Source: an uncultured Collinsella sp.
Lineage (GTDB): Bacteria; Actinomycetota; Coriobacteriia; Coriobacteriales; Coriobacteriaceae
Assembly (NCBI GenBank): GCA_958435545.1
Contig: CAUBGU010000001.1
Coordinates: 12,127-76,126, forward strand
DNA length: 64,000 bases
Reading direction: 5' to 3'
In this document: positions 27,578-36,672 of the stretch, piece by piece
Position numbering within the stretch: the first letter of the stretch is position 1
Layout of the letters: every line of letters begins with the position of its first letter
The notes under the pieces: generated by a model
The model's input: only the letters and a program-made list of their open reading frames with translations
What the model was told of the DNA's origin: nothing
The model's database searches: none
Program-made: the position numbers and the translations under genes

Positions 27578-29437
27578 CTAGATGAAGCTCGCATACTGCA
27601 CGTTATCGAGTTTCGCTGCCATCTGGCTTATCTTAACGGAGCTCAGCTCGCCATCGCATATGTCTTTCAGGCTTTTAAGCAGATTGCCGATCTCACGCTT
27701 GTTACCATGGAGCTTCGGCAGCACCTTCTGGACAATCTGCTCATCGACAGAACGCTCGAGTTCGTAGTTCTCGCCGTCAAGCTCGTGCGCGGCATTAACG
27801 TACATTCGCACTTCGCGCACGGTGCGGAAGGCAAACTCATAGCCGCATTTCTCCAGCTCTTCATACAGCTTGTCGAACTTCTCGAAGATGGCGTTAGCAT
27901 CATCTTCGCTGATGTAATTGGCTCCCTCCCATATGTCCTTGGCGAGACGCAGAAAAGCCTGGGGGACGCCGGAAGCTGCGACGGCAACGTCCGGCGCATC
28001 CTCGATGGCTTTGAACCCTGCGAGGACTTCGGCCTTCGACGGCTTGAACTCTATGACGTTTGCCCTGTCGAGCACCTTGGGGCTAAACATGTAAGTGGTC
28101 TCATCGATGTTCACGGTGCCGACAACGAACAGGTTCTGCGGATAGGGCAGCCTGTCAGCACCGCCATCGCCGTACCCATCAAGCACGATGAGGTTATCCT
28201 CGCCGATGGTCTCCATGTGGCTGAGGAAGTCTGAGAAATACCGCTCGACATGGCTCAGGTTCATCTCGTCGAGGATGAGGAAATACGGAACCTCGGGGTT
28301 AGCGTTGGCCCGTTCGATGAGTCTCAGTATGCCGGTCTCTTCGTACGCGCCTTTGCCGCCGTCTGCAATCGGGTTGAAGAAGCCCAGCACCTTGGTGTTG
28401 TCGGTCCAGTCGGCACCGACCGGGACGAGCAACCAGTTTGGCTCCCCGTCTTCATCCAAGACCTCAAGGTACTTTGCAAAACGCTTGGAAATCCGCGTCT
28501 TGCCTGTTCCGCTGTTGCCAGCAAGGATGACAAAGGGCTTTGCCAGTAGTGACGTGATGTAGCGCCTGGAGAAGTCGGTTTTAAATTCAGCTGGAAGGTT
28601 GTTTAGCTGAAAAGTCCTCTTCTCTCTGCTTGATGCTTTCGATGAATTCTTTGCAGCAAGGTCGATTAGTTGATGCATTGCGGGCAGCACGTCATCGCCT
28701 TGTTCGTAGTCGATGCCCTCTTCGGCAATCAATTGGCTCGCTATGAGGTTTCGCATGAACTCAGCCACGCTGTAATCAAACTCAAGTTTCCCTGCGTAAA
28801 CGTCAGCGAAATACTTGAATGCCGTGGTCAGGCTACCAGCCCTCATCTTGCATCCGCGATTGCAAAGGGCAATAAGATCGTCAATTCTCGACTTGTAGTC
28901 GTAATCTATCGCACCCGAAAACTGCCCGTCTTTGTATCTGCTTCCAGTGGCGAAGAAGAGTTTCGTTAGCTCCAAGATATATGCATCTTCGGAGACGCCC
29001 ACAGGCTTTACTTCGGCTGCATCCATCCAGAATGTCCTTTCCGCAAAACCGTCCTCTTGCAACGGCGATGAATCGTTTACTTTGCCCGTCACTGGCAACA
29101 ACAGCAGTGCGGCAAACAAGTTGCCGACATTTGGACGCTTTGCCCCGTCTCCTTGTATTTGCACACGTACTTTTCCGCCTTTTTTTGCAACGGGATAACG
29201 CGTGCCAAGGGAGACAACTTGCCCAGTAGAGGGTACGACTACTTCCAAGATGATTGCGTGTCCGATAATGTCAACTGCAGTCAGCGTATCCCCGTTTGCA
29301 AGAGAGCCTGAACCTTTGAGTTCGTACTGTCCAGCACCACCTTGTCCAACTGTTCTCCCGCAAACGGATAGCGTATTCTCGCTATATATAGAATTCGGAA
29401 TGGGATAGCTCAAATTCCATTCATCGACAAAGGACAT
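27578..29437 (-). CDS. McrB-like AAA+ GTPase subunit of a LlaJI-type restriction system
   Basis: A protein of about 619 aa. An N-terminal region of about 290 residues (a possible DNA-recognition module, as in LlaJI.R1) precedes an AAA+ domain with Walker A GNSGTGKT, Walker B LILDEMNLSHVERYF and the McrB-type sensor GTVNIDETTYMFSPKVLDRA. McrB-family motors hydrolyse GTP and move DNA to trigger the nuclease subunit. The start MSFVDEWN at 29437 is preferred; a GTG at 29449 is in frame. It lies between the methyltransferases and the DUF2357 nuclease, all on the minus strand. Confidence 0.87.
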   Translation of the reverse strand: MSFVDEWNLSYPIPNSIYSENTLSVCGRTVGQGGAGQYELKGSGSLANGDTLTAVDIIGHAIILEVVVPSTGQVVSLGTRYPVAKKGGKVRVQIQGDGAKRPNVGNLFAALLLLPVTGKVNDSSPLQEDGFAERTFWMDAAEVKPVGVSEDAYILELTKLFFATGSRYKDGQFSGAIDYDYKSRIDDLIALCNRGCKMRAGSLTTAFKYFADVYAGKLEFDYSVAEFMRNLIASQLIAEEGIDYEQGDDVLPAMHQLIDLAAKNSSKASSREKRTFQLNNLPAEFKTDFSRRYITSLLAKPFVILAGNSGTGKTRISKRFAKYLEVLDEDGEPNWLLVPVGADWTDNTKVLGFFNPIADGGKGAYEETGILRLIERANANPEVPYFLILDEMNLSHVERYFSDFLSHMETIGEDNLIVLDGYGDGGADRLPYPQNLFVVGTVNIDETTYMFSPKVLDRANVIEFKPSKAEVLAGFKAIEDAPDVAVAASGVPQAFLRLAKDIWEGANYISEDDANAIFEKFDKLYEELEKCGYEFAFRTVREVRMYVNAAHELDGENYELERSVDEQIVQKVLPKLHGNKREIGNLLKSLKDICDGELSSVKISQMAAKLDNVQYASFI

Positions 29438-29451
29438 GGCAACCACCACAA

Positions 29452-30339
29452 TTAATCTGCTGCATAGTCAGCTATGCATCTAGCAACGTACTCAGCAAGC
29501 TTAACTGGCACGGCATTGCCAATCGCCTGCTCAATGTCTGTCTTGGACCCGACAAACTCAAACTCTTCGGGGAAGGTTTGCAGATAGCTGCGCTCCTTGT
29601 ATGTTAAGGCTCTCACACCTTCAGAAATATCAGCCTTGTCGGCATGATGCCTCTTATATGCTGGCGGTATCGGACGGTTGGTGCCTCGTACCGTTACCGC
29701 TGGCTCGTCAATCGTGAAGACGCCCCTACGCTGGAAGTTGCGTGGATGCATGTAGAAGTATTGCGTGCCGAGCGAATCGCCAAGGTAATCCCTGACGGTC
29801 ATCTGCTTGTCGCTCAGCCTTGAATCCAAGAGTTCGCCGAGAAAGTCATCTTTATCACCAAGATGACCGACAAGGATAAAGCGCCTGCGAATCTGAGGCA
29901 CACCACATAGACTGGCGTTGAGGACGCGCCTCGTGAGACCGTATCCAGCATTGCGGAATATTTCCAGCGCCTCGGGCAGGACGTCCATCCGCTCGATATT
30001 GTAAACATTCTCCATGACGAACCACTCGGGTCTGACGTCCCGAACTATCTCAGCATATCGGATGGTGAGATTGGCCCTTTTGCCGCGCTGTCTGGCGCCC
30101 GCAATGGAGAAGTCCTGGCAAGGGGGGCCACCGATTATCATCGACGGCGAATACTCTTCAATTTTCGGGACCGCTTCCGCATCGTAAAGATCGTATTTGA
30201 ATGCCGGGTGGTCGAAGTTTGCCGAATAGATGTCGACAGCCGCCTGCCAGTTATCAAACGCCGCCTTTATGTTGAAGCCCGCATTCTGGAATCCGAGCGA
30301 CATACCGCCGCATCCCGAGAAAAGATCAACGCAGTCCAT
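29452..30339 (-). CDS. DNA (cytosine-5) methyltransferase, second of a pair
   Basis: A 295-aa C5-methyltransferase with motif I DLFSGCGGMSLGF at the N-terminus, the catalytic PCQ motif GGPPCQDFS (Cys74), motif VI ENV, motif VIII QIRRR and motif X IGNAVPVKLAEYVA. It transfers a methyl group from AdoMet to cytosine in the host sites. Its start overlaps the upstream methyltransferase by 14 nt. Two C5 enzymes together imply an asymmetric recognition site, with one enzyme per strand, as in LlaJI (GACGC). Confidence 0.93.
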   Translation of the reverse strand: MDCVDLFSGCGGMSLGFQNAGFNIKAAFDNWQAAVDIYSANFDHPAFKYDLYDAEAVPKIEEYSPSMIIGGPPCQDFSIAGARQRGKRANLTIRYAEIVRDVRPEWFVMENVYNIERMDVLPEALEIFRNAGYGLTRRVLNASLCGVPQIRRRFILVGHLGDKDDFLGELLDSRLSDKQMTVRDYLGDSLGTQYFYMHPRNFQRRGVFTIDEPAVTVRGTNRPIPPAYKRHHADKADISEGVRALTYKERSYLQTFPEEFEFVGSKTDIEQAIGNAVPVKLAEYVARCIADYAAD

Positions 30340-31264
30340 CGCTCACATCCCTCCTGTACTCTAGTAGCGCTCGTGCAACGTAGGTGGCAAGGTTTACCGG
30401 TACGGCGTTGCCCACCATCTGGTTGATATCCGTCTTACTCCCAAAGAACTTGAAAGACTCCGGGAAAGTCTGGATCCTACTGCGTTCCTTTGGAGTCAAG
30501 CACCGGGCTTGACTGAGGTCCGCCGCGTCGTTGGGGTGAAGCTTGTAGTTCGGCGGTATCGGCCTGTCCACACCACGAATAGTGACCGAGGGCTCGTCGA
30601 TGCTGAAGATGGCCCGCCTCGTGTAGCTTCGCGGAATTCTGAAGTAGTAATCAATTCCAAGCTCGTTACCGAGATACTCACGAATTGTCATCTGATGGTC
30701 AGAAAGGCCCTTCTCAAGATATGGGTCGAGGAACCCGTCGGGCGCCCCAAGGCATCCGATCAAGAAGTATCTCTTGCGAGCTTGGGGGACCCCGCACAGG
30801 CTTGCATCCATCACTCGCCCACTCAAGCCATAACCCTGCGCTTTGAGGGTGGCCCGAATCGCTTCCATGGATTTGCTCGTTCGAACGCGTGGGACGTTCT
30901 CCATAACGATGAAGCGAGGCTTGCACCTCGCGATGATCTCGGCATATCTAACAGAGAGGATTGCGCGCCCACCATCCTCGGATCTCTTGCCGGCCTGCGA
31001 GAAATCCTGACAAGGAGGCCCGCCGATGATGATATCCGGAGCGAAGCCGGCAACTTCCTCGGATACGGAAACGTCGGAGAGATCCCTTTTGAAAACAGGA
31101 TGCTGGAAGTTAGCGCGATAGACATCAATGGCAGCGTCCCAATTGTCGTAGGCAGCCACAACATTGACGCCAGCCTTTTCGAAGCCGAGGGACATTCCGC
31201 CGCAGCCGGCGAAAAGGTCAACTGCCGTTATGTTCCTCTCGTTTTCCACGCGCTCGGTCTCCAT
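30326..31264 (-). CDS. DNA (cytosine-5) methyltransferase, first of a pair
   Basis: A protein of about 312 aa with motif I DLFAGCGGMSLGF, catalytic GGPPCQDFS (Cys85), ENVPR, QARKR and motif X VGNAVPVNLATYVA. It is clearly related to the downstream methyltransferase across its length, which fits duplication followed by specialisation on opposite strands of one site. The start METERVEN at 31264 lacks a clear Shine-Dalgarno sequence and the upstream 40 bp are AT-rich (promoter-like), so a leaderless message or the GTG 15 nt downstream is possible. Confidence 0.92.
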   Translation of the reverse strand: METERVENERNITAVDLFAGCGGMSLGFEKAGVNVVAAYDNWDAAIDVYRANFQHPVFKRDLSDVSVSEEVAGFAPDIIIGGPPCQDFSQAGKRSEDGGRAILSVRYAEIIARCKPRFIVMENVPRVRTSKSMEAIRATLKAQGYGLSGRVMDASLCGVPQARKRYFLIGCLGAPDGFLDPYLEKGLSDHQMTIREYLGNELGIDYYFRIPRSYTRRAIFSIDEPSVTIRGVDRPIPPNYKLHPNDAADLSQARCLTPKERSRIQTFPESFKFFGSKTDINQMVGNAVPVNLATYVARALLEYRRDVSDGLR

Positions 31265-32045
31265 TTCGATAGATACAGACAAATAAATAATTATAATTTC
31301 GTTTCTTCCAACATGCTTCAAGATCAGTCGGCAACAGAACAAATCCAGTTGTAACGCTTCGCCCGGACAAGAATCGCTCGTGCTCGATTCGAGCTTATTG
31401 CCGCCCAGCAGGGCAACCACTGTCGCATGCTCGCCCGTCAGAGGCCGTCCGCGCCGCATCCGCGTCCGCTCCGGATGCCGCGCCGGGTCGGTCGTGCCGC
31501 GGACCGTCCCTCGCGGCACGCACCCTCCGCTCCCGCGAAAACCCGTTCAACACAAAGGCTTTTAGGTATAGCCTTATTGCTGTACGCCACGAAGTTCCCG
31601 CCCACTCACGCCCTCGCTGCCAAACGAATACGCATCCCTCTCTCTTCTATGGATGCAACGCTGCCGAAATATAAATCGACTCATGCGATCGCTCTCCGAC
31701 CTCAGCTGAAACGTTTCAGAGCGCAACAATCTTGAACCTCGATCCACCCTCCAGACAAACCTCCTCAGTTCATCCATTACTATCGAAAAGATCTTCCATG
31801 AATTTTGACGGCCTGTTTCAGCTGTAATGGAAATAAAAACCAGCTTTTCGAAGTCGGCGCCACAACCAGGCAAGCATTTCCGAAATCGCAGCATCACATC
31901 GCTCGATATAAGTAATTTGCTACTGGTGCAACGGCCCCGAGCACCGTTCCCGCGCGACTCTATCGCAAATACGTTGCTTAGAACAGGGCACTGCCACATT
32001 TCAGCAAGCCAATCCGAATCCTCGTTTGGTCGGGAGATAGTCCAA
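31265..32045. other. Non-coding / decayed region upstream of the restriction operon
   Basis: About 780 bp without a convincing intact gene. The 31265-31310 part is AT-rich and probably carries the operon promoter. 31380-31560 is GC-rich and codon-like on both strands but matches nothing I recognise. The rest looks like decayed sequence between defence genes. Confidence 0.4.
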
Positions 32046-32155
32046 TTACCCTTTAAATATCATATCGTTGTGGTATTCAATAAACTCAGCTCGTGGGGCA
32101 AATCGCTTCGGAAGCGTAATCGGCTCTCCGTTGTAGCGCCACAAATTTACCGCTT
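32046..32155 (-). pseudogene. C-terminal fragment of an unidentified gene
   Basis: The minus strand reads KEAVNLWRYNGEPITLPKRF then APRAEFIEYHNDMIFKG and a stop. It looks like a natural protein end, but the frame closes about three to six codons further upstream, where the inverted McrC-like fragment begins. The boundary near 32145-32155 is therefore a rearrangement junction. The family is unknown. Confidence 0.4.
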
Positions 32156-32555
32156 CCTTGAAAGTAGCGGCAGGCTAAACGAGGGCGGTGAGTTCCTTTT
32201 CTACTTCTACGCCATTAAGGACGGGCACGTGTACTCCCATCATAAAGATCTCTTTCGTACGACCCATTTCCGCTTCTACAGGAACGCAATCAGCGAGACA
32301 AACACTTACGAACTTGAACCCATGCTTTGCAAGGTGAAGGCTAACGAGCTGGTTTCGAGAGACGAACTAGCCGACCGGCTGGCCGCCATTGGTTACGAGC
32401 GGAATCGTGGGAGCCAGGGGGCGGACTTCCACTACGTGCTTAGCGTGGAGGTCGAGAACGCTGCAGTTGTGCCGCTGAGTCTCGCGTGCGGATTGGTCGA
32501 CGGGCAGAACGGCAACGATGCTTTCAGCCCGCACTCGCCGAAGTTGGTGGGATAA
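32145..32555 (+). pseudogene. C-terminal remnant of a second McrC-like (DUF2357) gene
   Basis: From IYRFLESSGRLNEGGEFLFY to FSPHSPKLVG this frame matches the last 135 residues of the DUF2357 nuclease at 25139 (for example FYAIKDGHVYSHHKDLFRT, NELVSRDELADRLA, NGNDAFSPHSPK), at roughly three-quarters amino acid identity by eye. The nuclease core and N-terminus are missing. It is in the opposite orientation to the intact gene, so the two related ends bracket the restriction operon as diverged inverted repeats. Confidence 0.85.
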
Positions 32556-32594
32556 CATTTCACGAGCATGTCGATTGGTACAGGAGGAAAGATT

Positions 32595-34175
32595 ATGGAC
32601 GAGAGAATCAAATCGATAATCCACAAAGCTGTTGATGATGCCGGGCGTTATCCGTTTCTCTTCATCGGCTCTGGCCTCTCCCGTCGTTACTGCGGCACGC
32701 CGGGATGGGAGGGGCTGCTTTCGGATATCTGCGCCGAGGTGCTTGACGACCCATATGCCTTCGCGCGCTTCAAGAGCCAGGCGAAGATTGCTGTCCAGAA
32801 CGGCGAGGTCGAGTCCGAACTGCCGTACGTTGCCACGCTCATGGAAAGCGAAGTAAACCACGAGCTCTTTGCATCGGATGAATTCGCTGCCTTCCGCGAA
32901 GATCACAGTGACGAGCTTACCGGGGACGCTTCGCCCATGAAGATCTACGTCGCAGATAAGATCGCGAGAGCTCGTCTCGTCGAGAGCGCCGAAACTGAGA
33001 AGCTGGCGAAGGCGGGCAGGGAAAAAGTTGCCGGCATCATCACCACGAATTATGACTGTATGTGTGAGACCCTATTCCCTGGTTTCACGACCTACGTCGG
33101 AGAAAGCGACCTCCTGTTCTCTGACCAGGCTTTCTCTCAGGAGATATACAAGATCCATGGCTCAGTCTCGAGGGCGGGAAGCATCGTCCTGACCAGCGCT
33201 GACTATGCGGAGTTCGCGCAGAAGAGGAAGTATCTCTCGGCGAAGCTGCTCACCCTCTTCGTCGAGTATCCCGTCATCTTCCTCGGTTATTCGATTCAAG
33301 ACGAGAACATCAGGTCGATACTGGGTGACATCTGCGAATGCCTACCAGATGACAAGCTCAAACGGCTGGGCAAGCGGCTCATCTTCGTTCAGCACGCAAC
33401 CGACACCTCTGTTGGCGAGATTGCTATGAGTTTCGGTGGCCGTACGCTTTCGATGACGAAGATCACCACGGATGACTTCGAGTCGATCTACGATGCGATG
33501 CGCAGCTTCCGGAAAATGTATAGCACGCGATTTATCCGCGAGTTGAGGGGCAGCGTGTTCAGGCTTGCGGAGCATATCGACCCGAGTTCCGACATCATCG
33601 TCTCAGGGATAGACAATGTCCTCAACGACCTTGACCCGGACCAGAAGATCGTCATCGGCCTGTCGGTGTCACCAAGTAGCATCGGAAAGCCGATTTCACC
33701 TGAAGATATCTTCGAGGACATCGTGCTCGATAACCTTCGCTATGACCCAAAGTTCATCGTCGAGAACTACCTCAACATGTACGTGCGCCAACGGCCCAAC
33801 AACATGCCTGTCTTCAAGTACACGCGCGGACTCGGTGGAGAGGTCGGTAAGGACATAGCGACTTATCTCCCAACGCTCACCTCGATTGATAGCTATCGAA
33901 GCGAAACGTTCCGCAAATCGATGCCTGCGACTCGTCGCAGATTCGAAGGGTCGCTGAGCATAAAGGGCCTTGCGAATGCATGCGCGCCAAAGAGCCCGTT
34001 CGCGTTCATCCCGTGCCTTTCAGAGGAAGAGATGGACGTCGACGACTTGGAAGCGTTGCTGAAGCGGGCACTGGCTGACGTGGGAAACGACCCTGCCAAG
34101 AAGAGGGCTCTGTTGAAAGATTCGCATTATCGGAAGTGCGTCCGCATCTACGACTTCTTGCGCTATGGAAAGTAG
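32595..34175 (+). CDS. SIR2-family protein (probable NADase defence effector)
   Basis: A 526-aa protein with a SIR2-like N-terminal domain: GSGLSRRY (about residues 25-32), ITTNYD (149-154), KIHGS with the catalytic-type His188, and VIFLGYSIQDENI (about 227-239). The C-terminal half (about residues 290-526) is family-specific and unassigned. SIR2-domain proteins of this kind commonly deplete NAD+ on phage infection. The ATG at 32595 has AGGAGG 7 nt upstream. It follows the McrC remnant by 39 bp on the same strand, so it may once have been the last gene of that system. Confidence 0.82.
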   Translation: MDERIKSIIHKAVDDAGRYPFLFIGSGLSRRYCGTPGWEGLLSDICAEVLDDPYAFARFKSQAKIAVQNGEVESELPYVATLMESEVNHELFASDEFAAFREDHSDELTGDASPMKIYVADKIARARLVESAETEKLAKAGREKVAGIITTNYDCMCETLFPGFTTYVGESDLLFSDQAFSQEIYKIHGSVSRAGSIVLTSADYAEFAQKRKYLSAKLLTLFVEYPVIFLGYSIQDENIRSILGDICECLPDDKLKRLGKRLIFVQHATDTSVGEIAMSFGGRTLSMTKITTDDFESIYDAMRSFRKMYSTRFIRELRGSVFRLAEHIDPSSDIIVSGIDNVLNDLDPDQKIVIGLSVSPSSIGKPISPEDIFEDIVLDNLRYDPKFIVENYLNMYVRQRPNNMPVFKYTRGLGGEVGKDIATYLPTLTSIDSYRSETFRKSMPATRRRFEGSLSIKGLANACAPKSPFAFIPCLSEEEMDVDDLEALLKRALADVGNDPAKKRALLKDSHYRKCVRIYDFLRYGK

Positions 34176-34536
34176 GAAGTCCCCCAACCTTCACCAATAG
34201 TCCGGGCAACGGCATCCGAACCTAGATCCAGTTGGGGGACATGCTCCCGAACTATGCACGGTTTCCCGCGCAAAGCTAGTTTAGCAAAGAAATGTGGAGA
34301 TTGGCGGTTGGGCGCTTGAGATTCCTGCCAACTGCCGCACCCCTTGAATATCAACTTCATCCGAACACCTCCCAAATTCATCCGTACATGTACGGATGAA
34401 TTTGGGAATCCGATACCCTGAGGGCCGGGTCGGCCGGCCCCGGGAGATCGGAGGACGCCATGTCCGGAAAGAGCGGGAAGGGCGCCGCGAGGGCGGTCCC
34501 GAGGGCCCACGGCAGGCGATCGGCGATTTCATGCAA
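34176..34536. other. Intergenic region with a perfect palindrome and a truncated reading frame
   Basis: Besides the 36-bp palindrome listed separately, bases 34460-34537 hold a short frame starting MSGKSGKGAARAVPRAHGRR after GGAGG with 5-nt spacing, which stops after about 25 codons. It reads like the beginning of a GC-rich gene cut off by a deletion. Nothing else is supported. Confidence 0.4.
34371..34406. repeat. Perfect 36-bp palindrome
   Basis: CCCAAATTCATCCGTACA (34371-34388) is followed immediately by its exact reverse complement (34389-34406), with no spacer. A related half-site (TTCATCCGAACA) occurs just before it at 34356-34367. It is probably an operator or a mobile-element end rather than a terminator, because no T run follows. 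Confidence 0.8.
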
Positions 34537-34974
34537 CTACGGCTGAAGTGTCTTTATGTGGTTCAGCGCACCCAACAGTACCGTTTGATTTCGCTCAAAG
34601 CATAAACGAAACCATGCATATATTCCCAAGGCAATCAGGCATGGCGTCACGAAAACCCCGGCAGCGATTGAATTGTTGCCCGCCCATGCAGACAGACACC
34701 CTCCGACCGTAAGTGAGATGATCATGCTGATCACGCTGGGGGCCCAACTCGTATAATGCACCCCACTCACCGCCTGTTCGACTATTTCGCATTTCTTTTT
34801 CAGGCTAATGTCCTCATCCACTTCACCAAGAGAAAAGTCCACTCCCGAAATTAAATCGAGCAATTCAGCCTCACTGTAGCCGCCTTCCTTGAATCTTTTA
34901 ATGAAGAAACCTCCTGGTCCAGGCCCACAGATAGGACGGTTTACACGAAACAGTTCCTTATAGGCGATTCCCAT
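34537..34974 (-). CDS. Small integral membrane protein, 145 aa
   Basis: The N-terminal cytoplasmic region includes a Gly/Pro-rich loop (RPICGPGPGGFFIKRFKEGG) and an acidic helix. Two adjacent membrane segments follow (SVISMIISLTVGGCLSAWA and GVFVTPCLIALGIYAWFRL), then a short tail. AAGGAG 6 nt upstream supports the ATG. It is AT-rich compared with the core genes. No family is recognised. Confidence 0.65.
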   Translation of the reverse strand: MGIAYKELFRVNRPICGPGPGGFFIKRFKEGGYSEAELLDLISGVDFSLGEVDEDISLKKKCEIVEQAVSGVHYTSWAPSVISMIISLTVGGCLSAWAGNNSIAAGVFVTPCLIALGIYAWFRLCFERNQTVLLGALNHIKTLQP

Positions 34975-35061
34975 TGTTAACTCCTTAAAGTGCAGATGCT
35001 ATTTACGCTATCGTTCTATCATTTCGTCCGGACAGATTTTTATCGGACCGTCGGCAACCGT

Positions 35062-35880
35062 TCACAAGGACATCCCGTTCAGTAACTCCCCGCGCTCCTC
35101 ATACCCGCGCTCGAGCTTCTTCCCAAGCTCCGCAGCGCAGCGCTTCGTTTCCTCGGCAAACAGGTCATCGATAGCCCTGTCAATCCGCGTGCAAGTCTGC
35201 CGATGCTCGTCCTTCCAGGGCAGGTTGAGTCCCAAACTCGCGTCCCAATAGCCGCCGAGTTTGGCGTTAATTACTTCCTCGGGATACAGCACGTCGCGGC
35301 GAATGTCCTCAACTACATCGTCCTCGTCCATATCGCAGGCCGCATCGCCCTGCTCGAGGAACTTGCGCAGCTCCTTTTGCGCCCGGATGTTGTTCAGCAT
35401 GCGAACACACACCACGGCCAAAAAGCGATAACGTTCGCATAGATCCCACTTGCCTTCGAGCCATACGCGAAAGCCCAGCATTTCGCTCGCGGACTCATCA
35501 TCCATCAGGATCAATTCCCACGGAAGCACATTGGCGAGTGCGTCCTCCCCCAGCCTTTGCACGCCGTCGCGCATAAAGATGCACGGCTCCACGTCGTAAT
35601 AGCCAAAACCGTGGCCCGCATCGCGACGATTGATGACATGCTTGGGCAACAGGATGATCTTGTCGCTGGGCTCGGGATCTATCTTCCGCAGCTTTTTGAC
35701 CTTGCGGCGGGCGCGCTTTAGGCTGCGTTCGCTATCGCCACGGCCGCGGCCGTCCGGCTTGCCGCCGTATCGAAGGGCAACCTCACGCGCCAGGATCTTT
35801 GTGTCCGCAGCGCACAGCAGGTCGCTCACGGTGGGCAGGTCTTCCCACTCAATGCCATCGACGTCCCAAATCCTGTTCAT
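35062..35880 (-). CDS. Hypothetical protein of the VirD4-ClpP module
   Basis: A 272-aa protein starting MNRIWDVDGIEWEDLPTVSD, with AGAGG 7 nt upstream; an ATG at 35946 is in frame but lacks a Shine-Dalgarno sequence. It has a basic helix (RSLKRARRKVKKLRK) and a globular middle (GHGFGYYDVEPCIFMRDG, LPWELILMDDESASEMLG). The C-terminus is helical and charged. It has no membrane segment or known motif. It is the last gene of a four-gene set with the ClpP paralogue, the VirD4-like ATPase and the 305-aa zinc-knuckle protein. Confidence 0.65.
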   Translation of the reverse strand: MNRIWDVDGIEWEDLPTVSDLLCAADTKILAREVALRYGGKPDGRGRGDSERSLKRARRKVKKLRKIDPEPSDKIILLPKHVINRRDAGHGFGYYDVEPCIFMRDGVQRLGEDALANVLPWELILMDDESASEMLGFRVWLEGKWDLCERYRFLAVVCVRMLNNIRAQKELRKFLEQGDAACDMDEDDVVEDIRRDVLYPEEVINAKLGGYWDASLGLNLPWKDEHRQTCTRIDRAIDDLFAEETKRCAAELGKKLERGYEERGELLNGMSL

Positions 35881-35954
35881 GTTCAACCTCTTTCTGGCTG
35901 TGAATTTACGCACTTGTTCGCCCTGCACAACGTACTTGTAAGGCATGCGCCCCG

Positions 35955-36557
35955 CTAGAGCGCCTTCTTGCTGGGCGCAATCACCTCGTCCACCAGGCCC
36001 AGCTCCAGAGCGCGCCTGGCGTTGCACCAGCAGTCGCGCTCGGTGAGCTCGTGGAACTCCTGGGCGCTCAGGTTGCCATGCTCGGCCAGCAGCTCGTCCA
36101 GCTCGGCGCGCATGGCCGCTGTATGCTGGGCCACGATCTCGATATCGGTCTGCTGCGCCATGCCCATGCCGCCCATCAGTTGGTGGATGAGCACCTGCGT
36201 GTGGCGGTACACCTGACGGTGGTCGCCGCAGGCCAAGATCACCGCGGCCATCGAGGCCACGACGCCCTCGCCCACCGTGATCACGGGGCAATCGAGCGAC
36301 TGCATGGTGTCGATGAGCGCCAGCCCCGCCGTGACGCTGCCGCCCGGGCTGTTGATGATGAGGGTGATGGGCTCGGTCGCACTTTGATGCTCCAGCACCA
36401 GCATGGACTTAATAAGGCCGTTGCAGGTCGCATCGTTGACCTCGCCCTCCAGCAGCAGCACACGGCTGTTGAGCAGTTCGCTTGCCATATCGACAGCGGC
36501 AACACGGCCGTCCTTGGACTTCTTTATGATGCTGGGCTCACGATACATAACGGGCAT
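35955..36557 (-). CDS. ClpP-family serine protease paralogue
   Basis: A 200-aa ClpP-fold protein with an intact catalytic triad: Ser102 in VVASMAA, His125 in VLIHQLMGG and Asp175 in ELTERDCWCNA. The oxyanion strand NSPGGSVTAG is present. The Ser-His spacing (23) is two residues shorter than in housekeeping ClpP (25), and no adjacent ClpX/ClpA exists. AAGGGA precedes the ATG. Its place between a VirD4-like ATPase and an unknown protein suggests a role specific to this module rather than general proteolysis. Confidence 0.85.
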   Translation of the reverse strand: MPVMYREPSIIKKSKDGRVAAVDMASELLNSRVLLLEGEVNDATCNGLIKSMLVLEHQSATEPITLIINSPGGSVTAGLALIDTMQSLDCPVITVGEGVVASMAAVILACGDHRQVYRHTQVLIHQLMGGMGMAQQTDIEIVAQHTAAMRAELDELLAEHGNLSAQEFHELTERDCWCNARRALELGLVDEVIAPSKKAL

Positions 36558-36672
36558 GGCAATTCCCTTCTAAACGGAATCGGTAAGGAGGCAAAAACTG
36601 GACCGCACGGCTTACGACTAACGGAAGCCGTGCGACAAAACATGCAAGATGGGGTACACAAAGCTGCAAGGG

